This document shows positions 11,009-19,515 of a stretch of DNA of 64,000 nt, piece by piece. Source of the DNA: JBCCFK01 sp965262315 (GTDB taxonomy: Bacteria > Actinomycetota > Acidimicrobiia > Acidimicrobiales > UBA8592); assembly GCA_965262315.1 (NCBI GenBank), contig CBDHFJ010000011.1, positions 1-64,000 on the forward strand, read 5' to 3'. A program made the translations under genes and the position numbers. Below the pieces are notes generated by a model, which was not told the origin of the DNA, did no database searches, and saw only the letters and a program-made list of their open reading frames with translations. Every line of letters begins with the position of its first letter. The first letter of the stretch is position 1.

Positions 11009-11110
11009 GAAGCGTATTTTGAGTTCGGGGGGAGTTGGCTGAAACGGCCTAAGTCTACGCGATAGACGCCTTCGCTTCGACCGACGTCACGAAACCGCCA
11101 GAACAGTCGC

Positions 11111-11326
11111 ATGAAGACGCCCGAAGCACGAATTACCGAACTGGAAACGCAACTCGCTCATCTGCAGCGTCAGTATGACCTGCTGAACGAGGTCGTTACC
11201 GAACAAGCCGTCTGGCGGGACCAGACGCAAAAGCGAATCAAGCAGTGGGAAGAAACCATCGAACAGCTCAAACCTCAACGCGAATCGATGGGAGATCCGC
11301 TGGACGAGAAACCGCCCCACTATTGA
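11111..11326 (+). CDS. slyX: SlyX family protein
   Basis: A 71-residue protein that is almost entirely coiled coil (ITELETQLAHLQRQYDLLNEVV) and ends in the DEKPPHY tail characteristic of SlyX, whose usual length is about 70. Its cellular role is not known in any organism. It lies about 100 bases from the divergent aminotransferase start and has no operon partner on its strand. The next gene faces it across an inverted repeat. Confidence 0.85.
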   Translation: MKTPEARITELETQLAHLQRQYDLLNEVVTEQAVWRDQTQKRIKQWEETIEQLKPQRESMGDPLDEKPPHY

Positions 11327-11327
11327 C

Positions 11328-11360
11328 GTCGAAACACGCGTGCCGGAGCAACGTTTCGAC
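11328..11360. terminator. Inverted repeat between convergent genes
   Basis: A perfect 8-base inverted repeat (GTCGAAAC at 11328-11335, GTTTCGAC at 11353-11360) with a 17-base loop sits between slyX and the convergent FG-GAP gene. It could terminate transcription from both sides. There is no long T-run, so the call rests on position and symmetry. Confidence 0.4.
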
Positions 11361-11362
11361 CG

Positions 11363-12994
11363 CTATTTCGAAATCCAGAGAAGTAGTTCGGGTTCCTCGA
11401 CAAGCTCCTTGAGGTCACCGTCGCCCGTGCGGAAGAAATTTCCCACGGCGAAATCCAAGCGTCCGTCGGAATCAAAGTCGCCTTTTGCAACCGAAATATG
11501 AGTGTGCGACCGGCCGCCGATCTTTGTCTTCGTGAATCCTCCCGTTCCATCGTTCACCAACATCAGAATCGATGTCGTCGAAAGGGCGTCCCATTTTGAG
11601 GTGATGGCCCTCGGCAACAGTGCCGCCGCAACAAGGTCCTGGTCTCCGTCATTGTCAAAGTCACCCGGCAACGCATGCATGACGCCGGGCATGTGGCAGA
11701 TGTGATGATGGACGAATGGAGTCGACCCCACGTTTTCTAACCATTGAATGCTATGACAGGGCTTGGGCCCGCGATCGAAAGAATCACCGTTCGCAAAAAC
11801 CACGTCCTGATCTCCGTCGCCGTCCAGATCGGCCAGTTCGATTCCACAGCCGCCGTAGGCCGGGTCGGGCGCCGCCCAAAGCAGTTCGGGCTTGAATCGC
11901 CCCGCACCGTCATTGCGAAAGAGCTCGACGCGCTCGTGTTCCTGACTCAACAGAGCGATGAAATCCAGATCGCCGTCGCCGTCGAAGTCGAGCGGCGGAA
12001 GATGAACCGGCCCATGCCGTTCGTCGATGTCCTGCCGCACAAAACGCGGTTTTCCGTCACCGTCCGCTCCTTCGTTGACCAGCATCATCGTCGACCCGCT
12101 GTTCCGCCAGCCGAACGCGGCTACGAGCACGTCGATGTCGCCGTCGCCGTCAAAATCACCCGGGCGGGCGTCGGCGACACGGCTGAGCCCTTCGATCAGC
12201 GTGTGCGGGACAAACTTTTCTTCCCGGTCACTTCGCTGCAGCCAGACCACGCGTCCGAGGTCGCTGTCATCCGCGTTGAACTCCCCGATGTCCGACACCA
12301 GCAAATCGACACGCCCGTCTTGATCAAGGTCACACCGTTCGGCGTGGACCGGCTGAAAGAGTGTCGACAGCCGCTTGACGCCCACTTCGGGTCGGCTGGG
12401 CCAATAAGCGTTCACCGTCCCCGTCCCGATGTCGCAAGCCACGAGCGCCGGTCCTTTCACGGAGTCCAGTCCGAGATCGATCCAGCTCAGATGGGTGATG
12501 CCCGCCGGTCGAACCCGTTTTCTCTTGAGGGAAGAAGCCTTGTGAGTCGCCGACACCGGACAATCATAGAGACCCTCCGAAAAGACCAGTTCGTCGGGTG
12601 CCTGCGAGGCAAAGTATCGCACCGATTCATCCAATGGTGGCGGCGTCAGGTCCTGGCGACCCGACGCCCGATAGAGCGCGTACCCCTGCTCGGTTTCCAT
12701 CTGCCAGTCATCGGCCGGCGAACTCTCGGGGCGCGGCATCACATGGCAATCGCCGCAGAACGCCCGGACGGCAGGTCGAATTCGGTCGAGATCTCGTGCG
12801 ATGTCGTTCTTCGACCCGGCGAGCCCGGGCGCCGGTTCCCCTTGCTCGACTTCCGAGCCTCGCTTCAACGGCGACGGGCGACCGGTTGTTTCAACATCCG
12901 TTGACTCGCCGGAGCACCCGACCACGAGCGCCAGCGAACAAGCCCAAATCATCCGAGTCGGGGGTTTGTTCGCTCGCGGTACAAGTTGTCTCAT
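11363..12994 (-). CDS. FG-GAP/VCBS repeat lipoprotein with a heme-c CxxCH motif
   Basis: Starting at the ATG at 12994 (MRQLVPR), this 543-residue protein has a lipobox ending at C27 (LALVVGC). It then has a CxxCH site at C80, C83, H84 that could bind one heme c covalently after export. At least five FG-GAP/VCBS repeats follow with calcium-binding loops such as FDGDGDIDV, FDGDGDLDF, LDGDGDQDV, FDNDGDQDL and FDSDGRLDF. The repeats probably form a seven-bladed propeller outside the cell. A longer frame upstream exists but overlaps the divergent gene and lacks a signal. The gene is divergent from another FG-GAP lipoprotein across about 126 bases, so a shared control region is likely. No biochemical role is established for this architecture. 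Confidence 0.8.
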   Translation of the reverse strand: MRQLVPRANKPPTRMIWACSLALVVGCSGESTDVETTGRPSPLKRGSEVEQGEPAPGLAGSKNDIARDLDRIRPAVRAFCGDCHVMPRPESSPADDWQMETEQGYALYRASGRQDLTPPPLDESVRYFASQAPDELVFSEGLYDCPVSATHKASSLKRKRVRPAGITHLSWIDLGLDSVKGPALVACDIGTGTVNAYWPSRPEVGVKRLSTLFQPVHAERCDLDQDGRVDLLVSDIGEFNADDSDLGRVVWLQRSDREEKFVPHTLIEGLSRVADARPGDFDGDGDIDVLVAAFGWRNSGSTMMLVNEGADGDGKPRFVRQDIDERHGPVHLPPLDFDGDGDLDFIALLSQEHERVELFRNDGAGRFKPELLWAAPDPAYGGCGIELADLDGDGDQDVVFANGDSFDRGPKPCHSIQWLENVGSTPFVHHHICHMPGVMHALPGDFDNDGDQDLVAAALLPRAITSKWDALSTTSILMLVNDGTGGFTKTKIGGRSHTHISVAKGDFDSDGRLDFAVGNFFRTGDGDLKELVEEPELLLWISK

Positions 12995-13120
12995 GACGTT
13001 CAAGCGTTCGTTCAAAAACTCGCCAACCTTTAATCCGCAACTTGGGTTATAACAAAACCGTGGATTCATCAACACGGCGGCCCGGACGCTTGACGGTCGC
13101 TGCTCCCCCATCAGGCCGCA

Positions 13121-16100
13121 ATGGTACCTTCTCGCTTTTGTCCGAATCACATCGGGCTGGTCCTTGTCTTCGCGACGCTGCTCGGTGTCGTCGGCTGCGG
13201 AAGTGAGCGGCCACAACCGGTACGCGAGTCCGGCAATGGATCGTCGATCCCAGGCGCCGGTTTGACGCAGCCGGAACGGGTCAATCCGGAGGGAACGATC
13301 AAGCTGGCCGTCCGCATCCAAAACTGGGGCAAAGCTGGCGACGCCACCCACTACCTTCTCGACTCGAGATCGCTCGACCGTGAAACCGGCAGTCCCCTGG
13401 CCGACCTCCCCGGGTCGCAAGTCGAATCACAGCCCATCAAAACCGACACGTGGGTGGCGATGGCTCGATTTGCTCACCATGAGGGTCAGGGCGATCGATC
13501 CGCGAACTTCCTGCAACGAGCCTGCGAGACGGAGGAATTTGCGAGCCCCGAACGTGTGCGTCAAACCATCATCGCTTTTGTCGGTGTCGGGCGGTTTTAC
13601 GAGGCCATGGACTTCATCGAGGAGGTTCTTCGAACGCGTCCGGATCAACATGAAAATCGTCGTTGGCTTTTCGACTTCTACGTCGGTTCGGACGATCGTG
13701 TTGCGGCCGCGACTCACGGCCGACGTCTCGTTCTTGCTCGAAAGTTCGACGTCGAGCTGCTCAATGCGATCAGCAATAGCGAGCGTCGGAGATTCGATGA
13801 AAAACCGCTCGACGAAATGGTTCACCGAAACCCGAACGACAAGCGACCGCTGCTGGGCGTCGGGAAGATGCACTTCGACTTGCGCGAGCTCCCACGCGCG
13901 ATCGGAGTCTTGGAAGAGGTGGTTGCGGCTCACCCCGACTACCAGGCCGCTCAGGCGATGCTTGGACGGGCCTACGCGGCCGCCGGTCAATTCGGCGCGA
14001 TCGAATCCTGGGCGAAACAACAATCGGCAGGGATCGAACGGTATCCGAGTTACTGGATCGCACTCGGCGAGTGGGCTCGCACACGAGGCGAACAAGCAGC
14101 CGCCATTCGAGCCTTCGGCGAAGCCACCCGCGCGAAAGACCCCGACGTCCTTCAGGTCTGGCTCCGACTTGCCACACTGGTGAACGAAGCCGAAGTGAAG
14201 GATCTCATCGACGCGGAAACGGTCGCGGCGGTGCAAACCCGCGCGCGGTTGCTCAGTGAATTCAACCGACACAAGACGCGTTTTGAAAAGACCGGAAGCA
14301 TCTCACGCGCGATCGCCCTGGATCTTGCAAAAACTCTCGACCAACTCGGAAGATGGTGGGAGGCCGAAGCCTGGGCGTCGGTCGCGCTGACCATGCCGGA
14401 AGACGACGCGGTGGACGTTCACGCCTTCCGACAAGATCTTGTCCGTCGACTGTCCTCGGAAACCCCCTGGCAGGTCGACACCGGGCATCCCGAATTCAAA
14501 CTCGCGTTGCACTCTTTTCCGCTGCCAGAGATCGAGTCGGTCGTCTCCCGAAGCCTCGAATCAGGCGGAGAACGTGTCGCCGGCGATCCGCCAACCGACA
14601 ACACGGGGGCCGGGCCCCGTGTGAAAATGGACGACGAGGCCCTGGCACGTGGCTTGGAATTCCACGGTCACACCGCAAAGGTTCTCGACCAACCCGGCAT
14701 CATGCTTTTTCGGACCCTCGGTTGCGGAGGTGGCGCAATCGACTTCGACCGCGACGGTTGGAGTGATCTCTATCTGGCCGCCGCCGGAGGCACGCCGCCC
14801 GAACGAGACTCGTCACCGAACGAATTGTTTCGCAACCTGCGAGGCACGTTCGTTCCGGTGGCAGATTTGGCAGGGGTGGGCGACACCGGTTTCGGCCAAG
14901 GAATCGCGGTGGGAGACGTCAACGAAGATGGCTTTCCCGATCTCCTCTCACTCAACTACGGTCCGAATCGACTGTACGTGAACAACGGAGATGGCACCTT
15001 CACCGACGTCTCGGCGCGTCTGCAGACTCAACCCTACGACGAGTGGTCATCCAGTGCCGCAATTGCCGACATGGACGGCGACGGCTTGTCGGACATCGTT
15101 CTGGTGAACTACTGCGAAGGATTGGGACCGGTGATCCAAACCTGCCGAATGAATCGTGATTCGGACCAGGTCGCCTCCTGTTCGCCCATCAAGTTTCCGC
15201 CGGCCGCCGATCGTTTCTTGAGACAAACGGGCGACGGATCTTTTGACGACGTAACGCTCGCCTGGTTGGGTGCAAACGCGGACCGCGGTCGAGGTCTCGG
15301 CATCGTTGCGGGCAACTTCGATCGGCGCCCCGGTAACGAATGCCTGGTGGCTAATGACATGACCAACAACCACTACTACGTCTTTGGAACCGAAGAAGCC
15401 TCGCCGAAACTCTCCGAGTCGGCCATGATCCGTGGCGTGGGCGCGGACGATCGAGGCATCGCGCAAGGTTCGATGGGCATCGCCGCGTCGGATCTGGACC
15501 TCGACGGAGACCTCGATTTCTACGTCACAAATTTTTTCGAGGAATACAATTCGCTGCACCTTCAATCGTCCAGCGGACTCTGGGACGATCGGACGTCGAC
15601 CGCAGGACTGATCGACGAGACGCTACCCTGGGTCGGCTTTGGCACCGAAGCGGTGGACCTTGACAACAACGGCTCGACCGAAATCCTGATCACCAATGGC
15701 CACGTCGACCTCTTCTCGCGTGAGCACGAAAAGGCTCAATACAAGCAACCCCTGCAGTTGTTTCGCCGAGGCAGAGGATCGCGGTTCGAGAAAGTCGATA
15801 GCCGCACGTTAGGTGACTACTTTCGTCGCTGGCACGTCGGACGAAGTTTGTGGACCGTCGATGCCGACAGAGACGGCCGCATGGACGTCGTCGTCACCCA
15901 CCAGACCGAACCTGCCGCGTTACTGATGAACCGTACGGAGATGGTTGGCAACTGGGTCCGCCTCGAACTCGTCGGATCCGAATCCGCACGTGACGCCATC
16001 GGAAGCATTGTCGAAGTTCGATACTCCACCGGGACACGATACCTCTGGCAAAATGCCGGTGACGGTTATCAATGCAGCAACGAGAGGGTGCTGCATCTCG

Positions 16101-16219
16101 GTCTCGGAGACGTTTCCGATCAAACGGTCGACGTGCAAGTGACTTGGCCCGGTGGCAACATCCAGCATTCCAACGTCCGCACTCGACGGCAAACCGTGTT
16201 GGTCGAACGGATCAACTAA
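13121..16219 (+). CDS. TPR plus FG-GAP plus ASPIC/UnbV lipoprotein (CRTAC-like)
   Basis: A 1032-residue lipoprotein with a lipobox ending at C26 (LLGVVGC). Residues of about 90-430 are TPR-like helical repeats (FYEAMDFIEEVL, YQAAQAMLGRAYAAAGQ, AAIRAFGEATRA). Residues of about 540-900 carry FG-GAP repeats (DFDRDGWSDLYL, DVNEDGFPDLL, DMDGDGLSDI, DLDLDGDLDFYV, DADRDGRMDVVV). The last 90 match the ASPIC/UnbV domain (WVRLELVG, DAIGSIVEV, GYQCSNERVLHLGLG, VTWPGG). Such proteins are abundant in planctomycetes and presumed to act in cell-surface binding or adhesion, but no function is proven. The reading frame is intact over its whole length, in contrast to several neighbours. Confidence 0.85.
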   Translation: MVPSRFCPNHIGLVLVFATLLGVVGCGSERPQPVRESGNGSSIPGAGLTQPERVNPEGTIKLAVRIQNWGKAGDATHYLLDSRSLDRETGSPLADLPGSQVESQPIKTDTWVAMARFAHHEGQGDRSANFLQRACETEEFASPERVRQTIIAFVGVGRFYEAMDFIEEVLRTRPDQHENRRWLFDFYVGSDDRVAAATHGRRLVLARKFDVELLNAISNSERRRFDEKPLDEMVHRNPNDKRPLLGVGKMHFDLRELPRAIGVLEEVVAAHPDYQAAQAMLGRAYAAAGQFGAIESWAKQQSAGIERYPSYWIALGEWARTRGEQAAAIRAFGEATRAKDPDVLQVWLRLATLVNEAEVKDLIDAETVAAVQTRARLLSEFNRHKTRFEKTGSISRAIALDLAKTLDQLGRWWEAEAWASVALTMPEDDAVDVHAFRQDLVRRLSSETPWQVDTGHPEFKLALHSFPLPEIESVVSRSLESGGERVAGDPPTDNTGAGPRVKMDDEALARGLEFHGHTAKVLDQPGIMLFRTLGCGGGAIDFDRDGWSDLYLAAAGGTPPERDSSPNELFRNLRGTFVPVADLAGVGDTGFGQGIAVGDVNEDGFPDLLSLNYGPNRLYVNNGDGTFTDVSARLQTQPYDEWSSSAAIADMDGDGLSDIVLVNYCEGLGPVIQTCRMNRDSDQVASCSPIKFPPAADRFLRQTGDGSFDDVTLAWLGANADRGRGLGIVAGNFDRRPGNECLVANDMTNNHYYVFGTEEASPKLSESAMIRGVGADDRGIAQGSMGIAASDLDLDGDLDFYVTNFFEEYNSLHLQSSSGLWDDRTSTAGLIDETLPWVGFGTEAVDLDNNGSTEILITNGHVDLFSREHEKAQYKQPLQLFRRGRGSRFEKVDSRTLGDYFRRWHVGRSLWTVDADRDGRMDVVVTHQTEPAALLMNRTEMVGNWVRLELVGSESARDAIGSIVEVRYSTGTRYLWQNAGDGYQCSNERVLHLGLGDVSDQTVDVQVTWPGGNIQHSNVRTRRQTVLVERIN

Positions 16220-16260
16220 CAAGCGTTCCCGGGTAGTCCCGCGGGCGCAGGCCGATGGCT

Positions 16261-16533
16261 CTAGCCCGCCATCGCGTTGCCGAAGCGAAGGATGGTCGGC
16301 GACGCCACCGCCGGCGTCTCGTCAACCAGCCGACTGGTCAGCGTCATCTTCAATGCGGCAACCTGGTCGGGCTCGATCAATATCCGACTCTGAACAAACC
16401 AGCCCACGTGCTCCGATTGGGTTTCCTGACGAAGGACAAGCTGACTGGTCCCGTCATCCTTGAATTCCTGAGCGAGCACGAGACGGCTTTCTCCGCTCTG
16501 GCTGGGAAACACATTCAAAATCTTTGGGGTCAT
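16261..16533 (-). CDS. Small conserved hypothetical protein
   Basis: The ATG at 16533 gives a 90-residue protein (MTPKILNVFPSQSG). The open frame extends further upstream, but that part has no conserved look. It is a compact mixed alpha/beta sequence without signal or membrane segment. A stretch FVQSRILIEPDQVAALK weakly resembles the end of PC4-like nucleic-acid-binding domains, which is only a suggestion. It faces the ASPIC gene tail to tail and is divergent from csrA. Function unknown. Confidence 0.5.
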   Translation of the reverse strand: MTPKILNVFPSQSGESRLVLAQEFKDDGTSQLVLRQETQSEHVGWFVQSRILIEPDQVAALKMTLTSRLVDETPAVASPTILRFGNAMAG

Positions 16534-16835
16534 CGTGATTTCCGTATGCCCTTCGCATTGCGACTGATTCTCAATAACAGCCAGTCTACCAGATTGGATT
16601 ATTCGGTCAATATTGCAAATGCGTGTAAAGTCTTCCGGCGGTGCACGATTCGACGATCCAGGCTCTGCGCTGGCCCGCGCCCGAAACGGTTCCCTCAAAA
16701 GGACTTGCGAAGAACCGGCCGACAACCACTCGAAGTTTGGCACATCAAGTGCTTCTAGCAGCGGTTGCCGTCAACCTCGTCGCGAGCACACGCGACGTCC
16801 CTCCCAAACGCCCTTTTCAGGCAAAGGAAACTGCC

Positions 16836-17255
16836 ATGTTGGTCTTATCGCGCAAAGTCGACGAACAAATCATGATCGGAAACGACATCACGCTTACGGT
16901 CGTTCGGATCGACGGAAATCGTGTCCGGATCGGGGTCAACGCACCTCGAGAGATGCGAATCCTGAGGGGAGAAATCGCCAGCAAAGAGGCCGCGTCGCGC
17001 GGCGATGACGTTCCCGAACCGCCATGCGAAATGGACGTCTTCGCTCACCCGCAGCCTCTCGCGGCATCTGCCTCGATTCAACATCCGTCCCGGCACGACT
17101 CGGGCGAAATGCCCAGCCCGCGGGTCGATCCCGGCGAGGACCCGAAACTCTTCGCCGGCAAGTGTCGCGCCGATGGAACAGGCCTCACGTTGAGCCGGGA
17201 CCGGAGTCACGAGTCCATCGCCGCTCCGTTAGCCGCCTTCGTTTCCGCGACCTAG
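16836..17255 (+). CDS. csrA: Carbon storage regulator CsrA with long C-terminal extension
   Basis: The first 50 residues are a canonical CsrA: MLVLSRKVDEQIMIG, ITLTVVRIDGNRVRIGV, and APREMRILRGEI with the RNA-contacting arginines. CsrA dimers bind GGA motifs near ribosome sites of mRNAs and alter translation or decay. The ATG at 16836 follows an AAAGGAAA ribosome site. The open frame then continues to 139 residues, about twice the usual 60-75, with a proline-, serine- and aspartate-rich tail that looks disordered. The stop codon overlaps the stop of the convergent lipase gene. An indel creating a false tail is possible, but extended CsrA tails are, to my recollection, known in planctomycetes. 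Confidence 0.88.
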   Translation: MLVLSRKVDEQIMIGNDITLTVVRIDGNRVRIGVNAPREMRILRGEIASKEAASRGDDVPEPPCEMDVFAHPQPLAASASIQHPSRHDSGEMPSPRVDPGEDPKLFAGKCRADGTGLTLSRDRSHESIAAPLAAFVSAT

Positions 17256-19294
17256 CGAACGACCGACGGATCGTCCGTGACATAGGCGACGGGGGCAACG
17301 CCCCACGGTTCATCAATATCTGCGACGCGGTCCGTGGCGTCGATCTCGTTGAGATGTTCCAACAAGATCCGCCGCACCTCGAAGATGGCTTGCCCGGTCA
17401 TGTGAATCACAGTGTGCTCGGCATCGACGATCAATTCGCTTTCGGTATCGGGCATCGTCGCGCTGGTGTAGGCAACCACACCATCGCCGCGTCCCGCTTT
17501 CTTCTGAATCAACGTCGGGTTCTCGAGCACTCCCACGATGTTGTGAAACCGGACTTGCGGAGAGTACTTTGCCCGCTGCATCACCGGAAAGATCGGCGAC
17601 TCCGGTGCAAGCGAGTCGATCGCCGTCGACATGGTCAAAAGATCGGTGTCGCGGAACAATCCCGGATTGCTGCGAACGAGGTCCTCGCTCGTCGAGACCG
17701 CGACCGTCGGCAGTTTGATCAGCTTCCTTGCCAACCAACGCGTCAGGTCATTGGCGAATCGGCTTCCCCGGTGAGGTGTGCCGATCGTGATGACTCGGCG
17801 GACGGCCTGGCTGGGCTTGAAAAAGAGCGTGCTGACCAGCTTTGCCCGTTTCTCCTGGTCGCCTCGAAGGTTCTCGGTTGGTTGGTCGCTGACGATCCGC
17901 CAAAAGTCCTCGCCGCTGTCGATCGTTTGCAACCGGCTAACGAGTCCGCCCATGCTATGTCCCACCAAGACCATTTGATCCATCCGGCGGTCGCGACGTC
18001 CGGGATCAAACGTTTCCCGCATGTCGCGAAGGTCTTTTCGCATCTGGCTCGCGCTGATCCAAAAGGGCTGTCCCGAAGGATAGAGATAGAACCAAAACTG
18101 ATACCTTTCCCGGAGTTCGGGAAAGCTCCGCAGATCGTTGAACATGTCCATCCAGGTTCGCGGGCTGGACCAAAGCCCGTGCACCATCAAAACGGGAATC
18201 CGATTCGGATCGTACGGCTCCAACATGTACAGTCCGCGGTTCTCCTCGACACTTGCGGGCCGAAACAAACCGGCATTCTCGATGTCGCGTGCGCGGAATT
18301 GTGGGGTATCCAGAAAGAACGCCAACGGAGTCGTCAAATCGGTTTCCAGTGGCACCCAATGGTTAGCGAGTCGAACCTCGTTGGCGGATAGCGGATCGAA
18401 GAATTCGAGGACGCACTTGTTCTGGGTTCCCTGCTGGCCCGTCTTCATCCCGTCGCAGCGGATCATCGCCGTCACCGCATAACTGAGTCCTTCGGGATAG
18501 TGCTTTTCACGAGGGTCTTCCGGGTCACGATTCTTCCGAACCGCGATCAGTGGGACGCCTAGTCCGAACGTTGTGTGGCGGCTTCGCAGCGTCTGGATGT
18601 CGTAGTCGCTCACGAACTCGTAACGGTCGAATTCGTCGGGCCTCCAATGACCACGAAGTTGTGTTTCAATCTCGAACTCTCGGTCCGCGGTTTTCACTTG
18701 ATAAGTTTGCCCCGGCCTGATCTGATTGTCGCGGCAAAGCAACCGCAAGGTGTCTTCCAGCGATTCGTTGTACACGTCGCAGGTCGCGCGAAACTGGGGA
18801 TCATACTGGTTTCGGTTGGCGTCCAGATCTTCCGAAAACAGGTAGTCGTAACTGCTTGTCAGTGCGATCCCGAAATGGCCCAATGCTTCGCCTCCCCGGC
18901 CCTGCTTCTCCGCTTTCTTGCCTTCCACGTAGGACAACTCGGCAAGCGCGTGGATCAATTCGGGGTCACGATTCTCTTGGATCGTCTTTTGTATGCCGGC
19001 CAGACAAACAACGGCATCCTCTTCGTAGGCCTCACGTAGCCCGTATCGCCGTAGCGTGTTCCAGACTCGATCGCTGACGCGCGGCCCCTTGAAAGTCATC
19101 AACCGCAGGGGCGCGGCGAGCGGGTTTTCGCGTTGCTGACGGTAAGACAAGTATCGCGTCGAGCGGCACCCCGTGGTTGAGCCGATCGCGACCAGAAGCA
19201 AGATCACGAGGCAGACCGGCCGCGCGCATCGAAACACTGTCGCGTCGACGCGGTTAATTTGGAACGTTGCGGCACGGTCGGGTTCGAGCAACAT
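17252..19294 (-). CDS. Lipase-like alpha/beta hydrolase lipoprotein
   Basis: A 680-residue protein with a lipobox ending at C43 (VAIGSTTGC), so it is probably anchored to a membrane. Residues 45-350 form a helical N-terminal region. From about 365 an alpha/beta hydrolase domain begins: oxyanion-loop MVHGLWSSP at 370-378 and nucleophile elbow GHSMGG at 445-450 with Ser447. A later TIGTPHRGS and a His in DAEHTVIHMTGQ could complete the triad. The domain resembles PGAP1-like and lipase class proteins acting on esters. The large N-terminal region is not recognised. The true start is uncertain because the ribosome site is poor. Confidence 0.78.
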   Translation of the reverse strand: MLLEPDRAATFQINRVDATVFRCARPVCLVILLLVAIGSTTGCRSTRYLSYRQQRENPLAAPLRLMTFKGPRVSDRVWNTLRRYGLREAYEEDAVVCLAGIQKTIQENRDPELIHALAELSYVEGKKAEKQGRGGEALGHFGIALTSSYDYLFSEDLDANRNQYDPQFRATCDVYNESLEDTLRLLCRDNQIRPGQTYQVKTADREFEIETQLRGHWRPDEFDRYEFVSDYDIQTLRSRHTTFGLGVPLIAVRKNRDPEDPREKHYPEGLSYAVTAMIRCDGMKTGQQGTQNKCVLEFFDPLSANEVRLANHWVPLETDLTTPLAFFLDTPQFRARDIENAGLFRPASVEENRGLYMLEPYDPNRIPVLMVHGLWSSPRTWMDMFNDLRSFPELRERYQFWFYLYPSGQPFWISASQMRKDLRDMRETFDPGRRDRRMDQMVLVGHSMGGLVSRLQTIDSGEDFWRIVSDQPTENLRGDQEKRAKLVSTLFFKPSQAVRRVITIGTPHRGSRFANDLTRWLARKLIKLPTVAVSTSEDLVRSNPGLFRDTDLLTMSTAIDSLAPESPIFPVMQRAKYSPQVRFHNIVGVLENPTLIQKKAGRGDGVVAYTSATMPDTESELIVDAEHTVIHMTGQAIFEVRRILLEHLNEIDATDRVADIDEPWGVAPVAYVTDDPSVVR

Positions 19295-19515
19295 CCTGTC
19301 ATTCGAATGCGAGGGAGACGGCGCACCTCCGGCGCGGCCGGCTCGCAGGCTATTGCGCGACGGGCCCCCATGTCAACAAGAACCGGCCGAAGGGTTTCAC
19401 GCGAGTTTCGCGCCTTGGCCGTTTGTCCGCGGCGGCGAGTTTCATTGCGACCACGAAAACGATTTTCGTCGGGTCCGGGGACGAGCGGTGCGACCGCCTG
19501 AAGTCGGCTCGCCGA

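Noticed and set aside
11744..12904. A 386-residue rightward frame opposite the FG-GAP lipoprotein
   Set aside because: Antisense shadow; the leftward frame has the lipobox and the DGDGD repeats.
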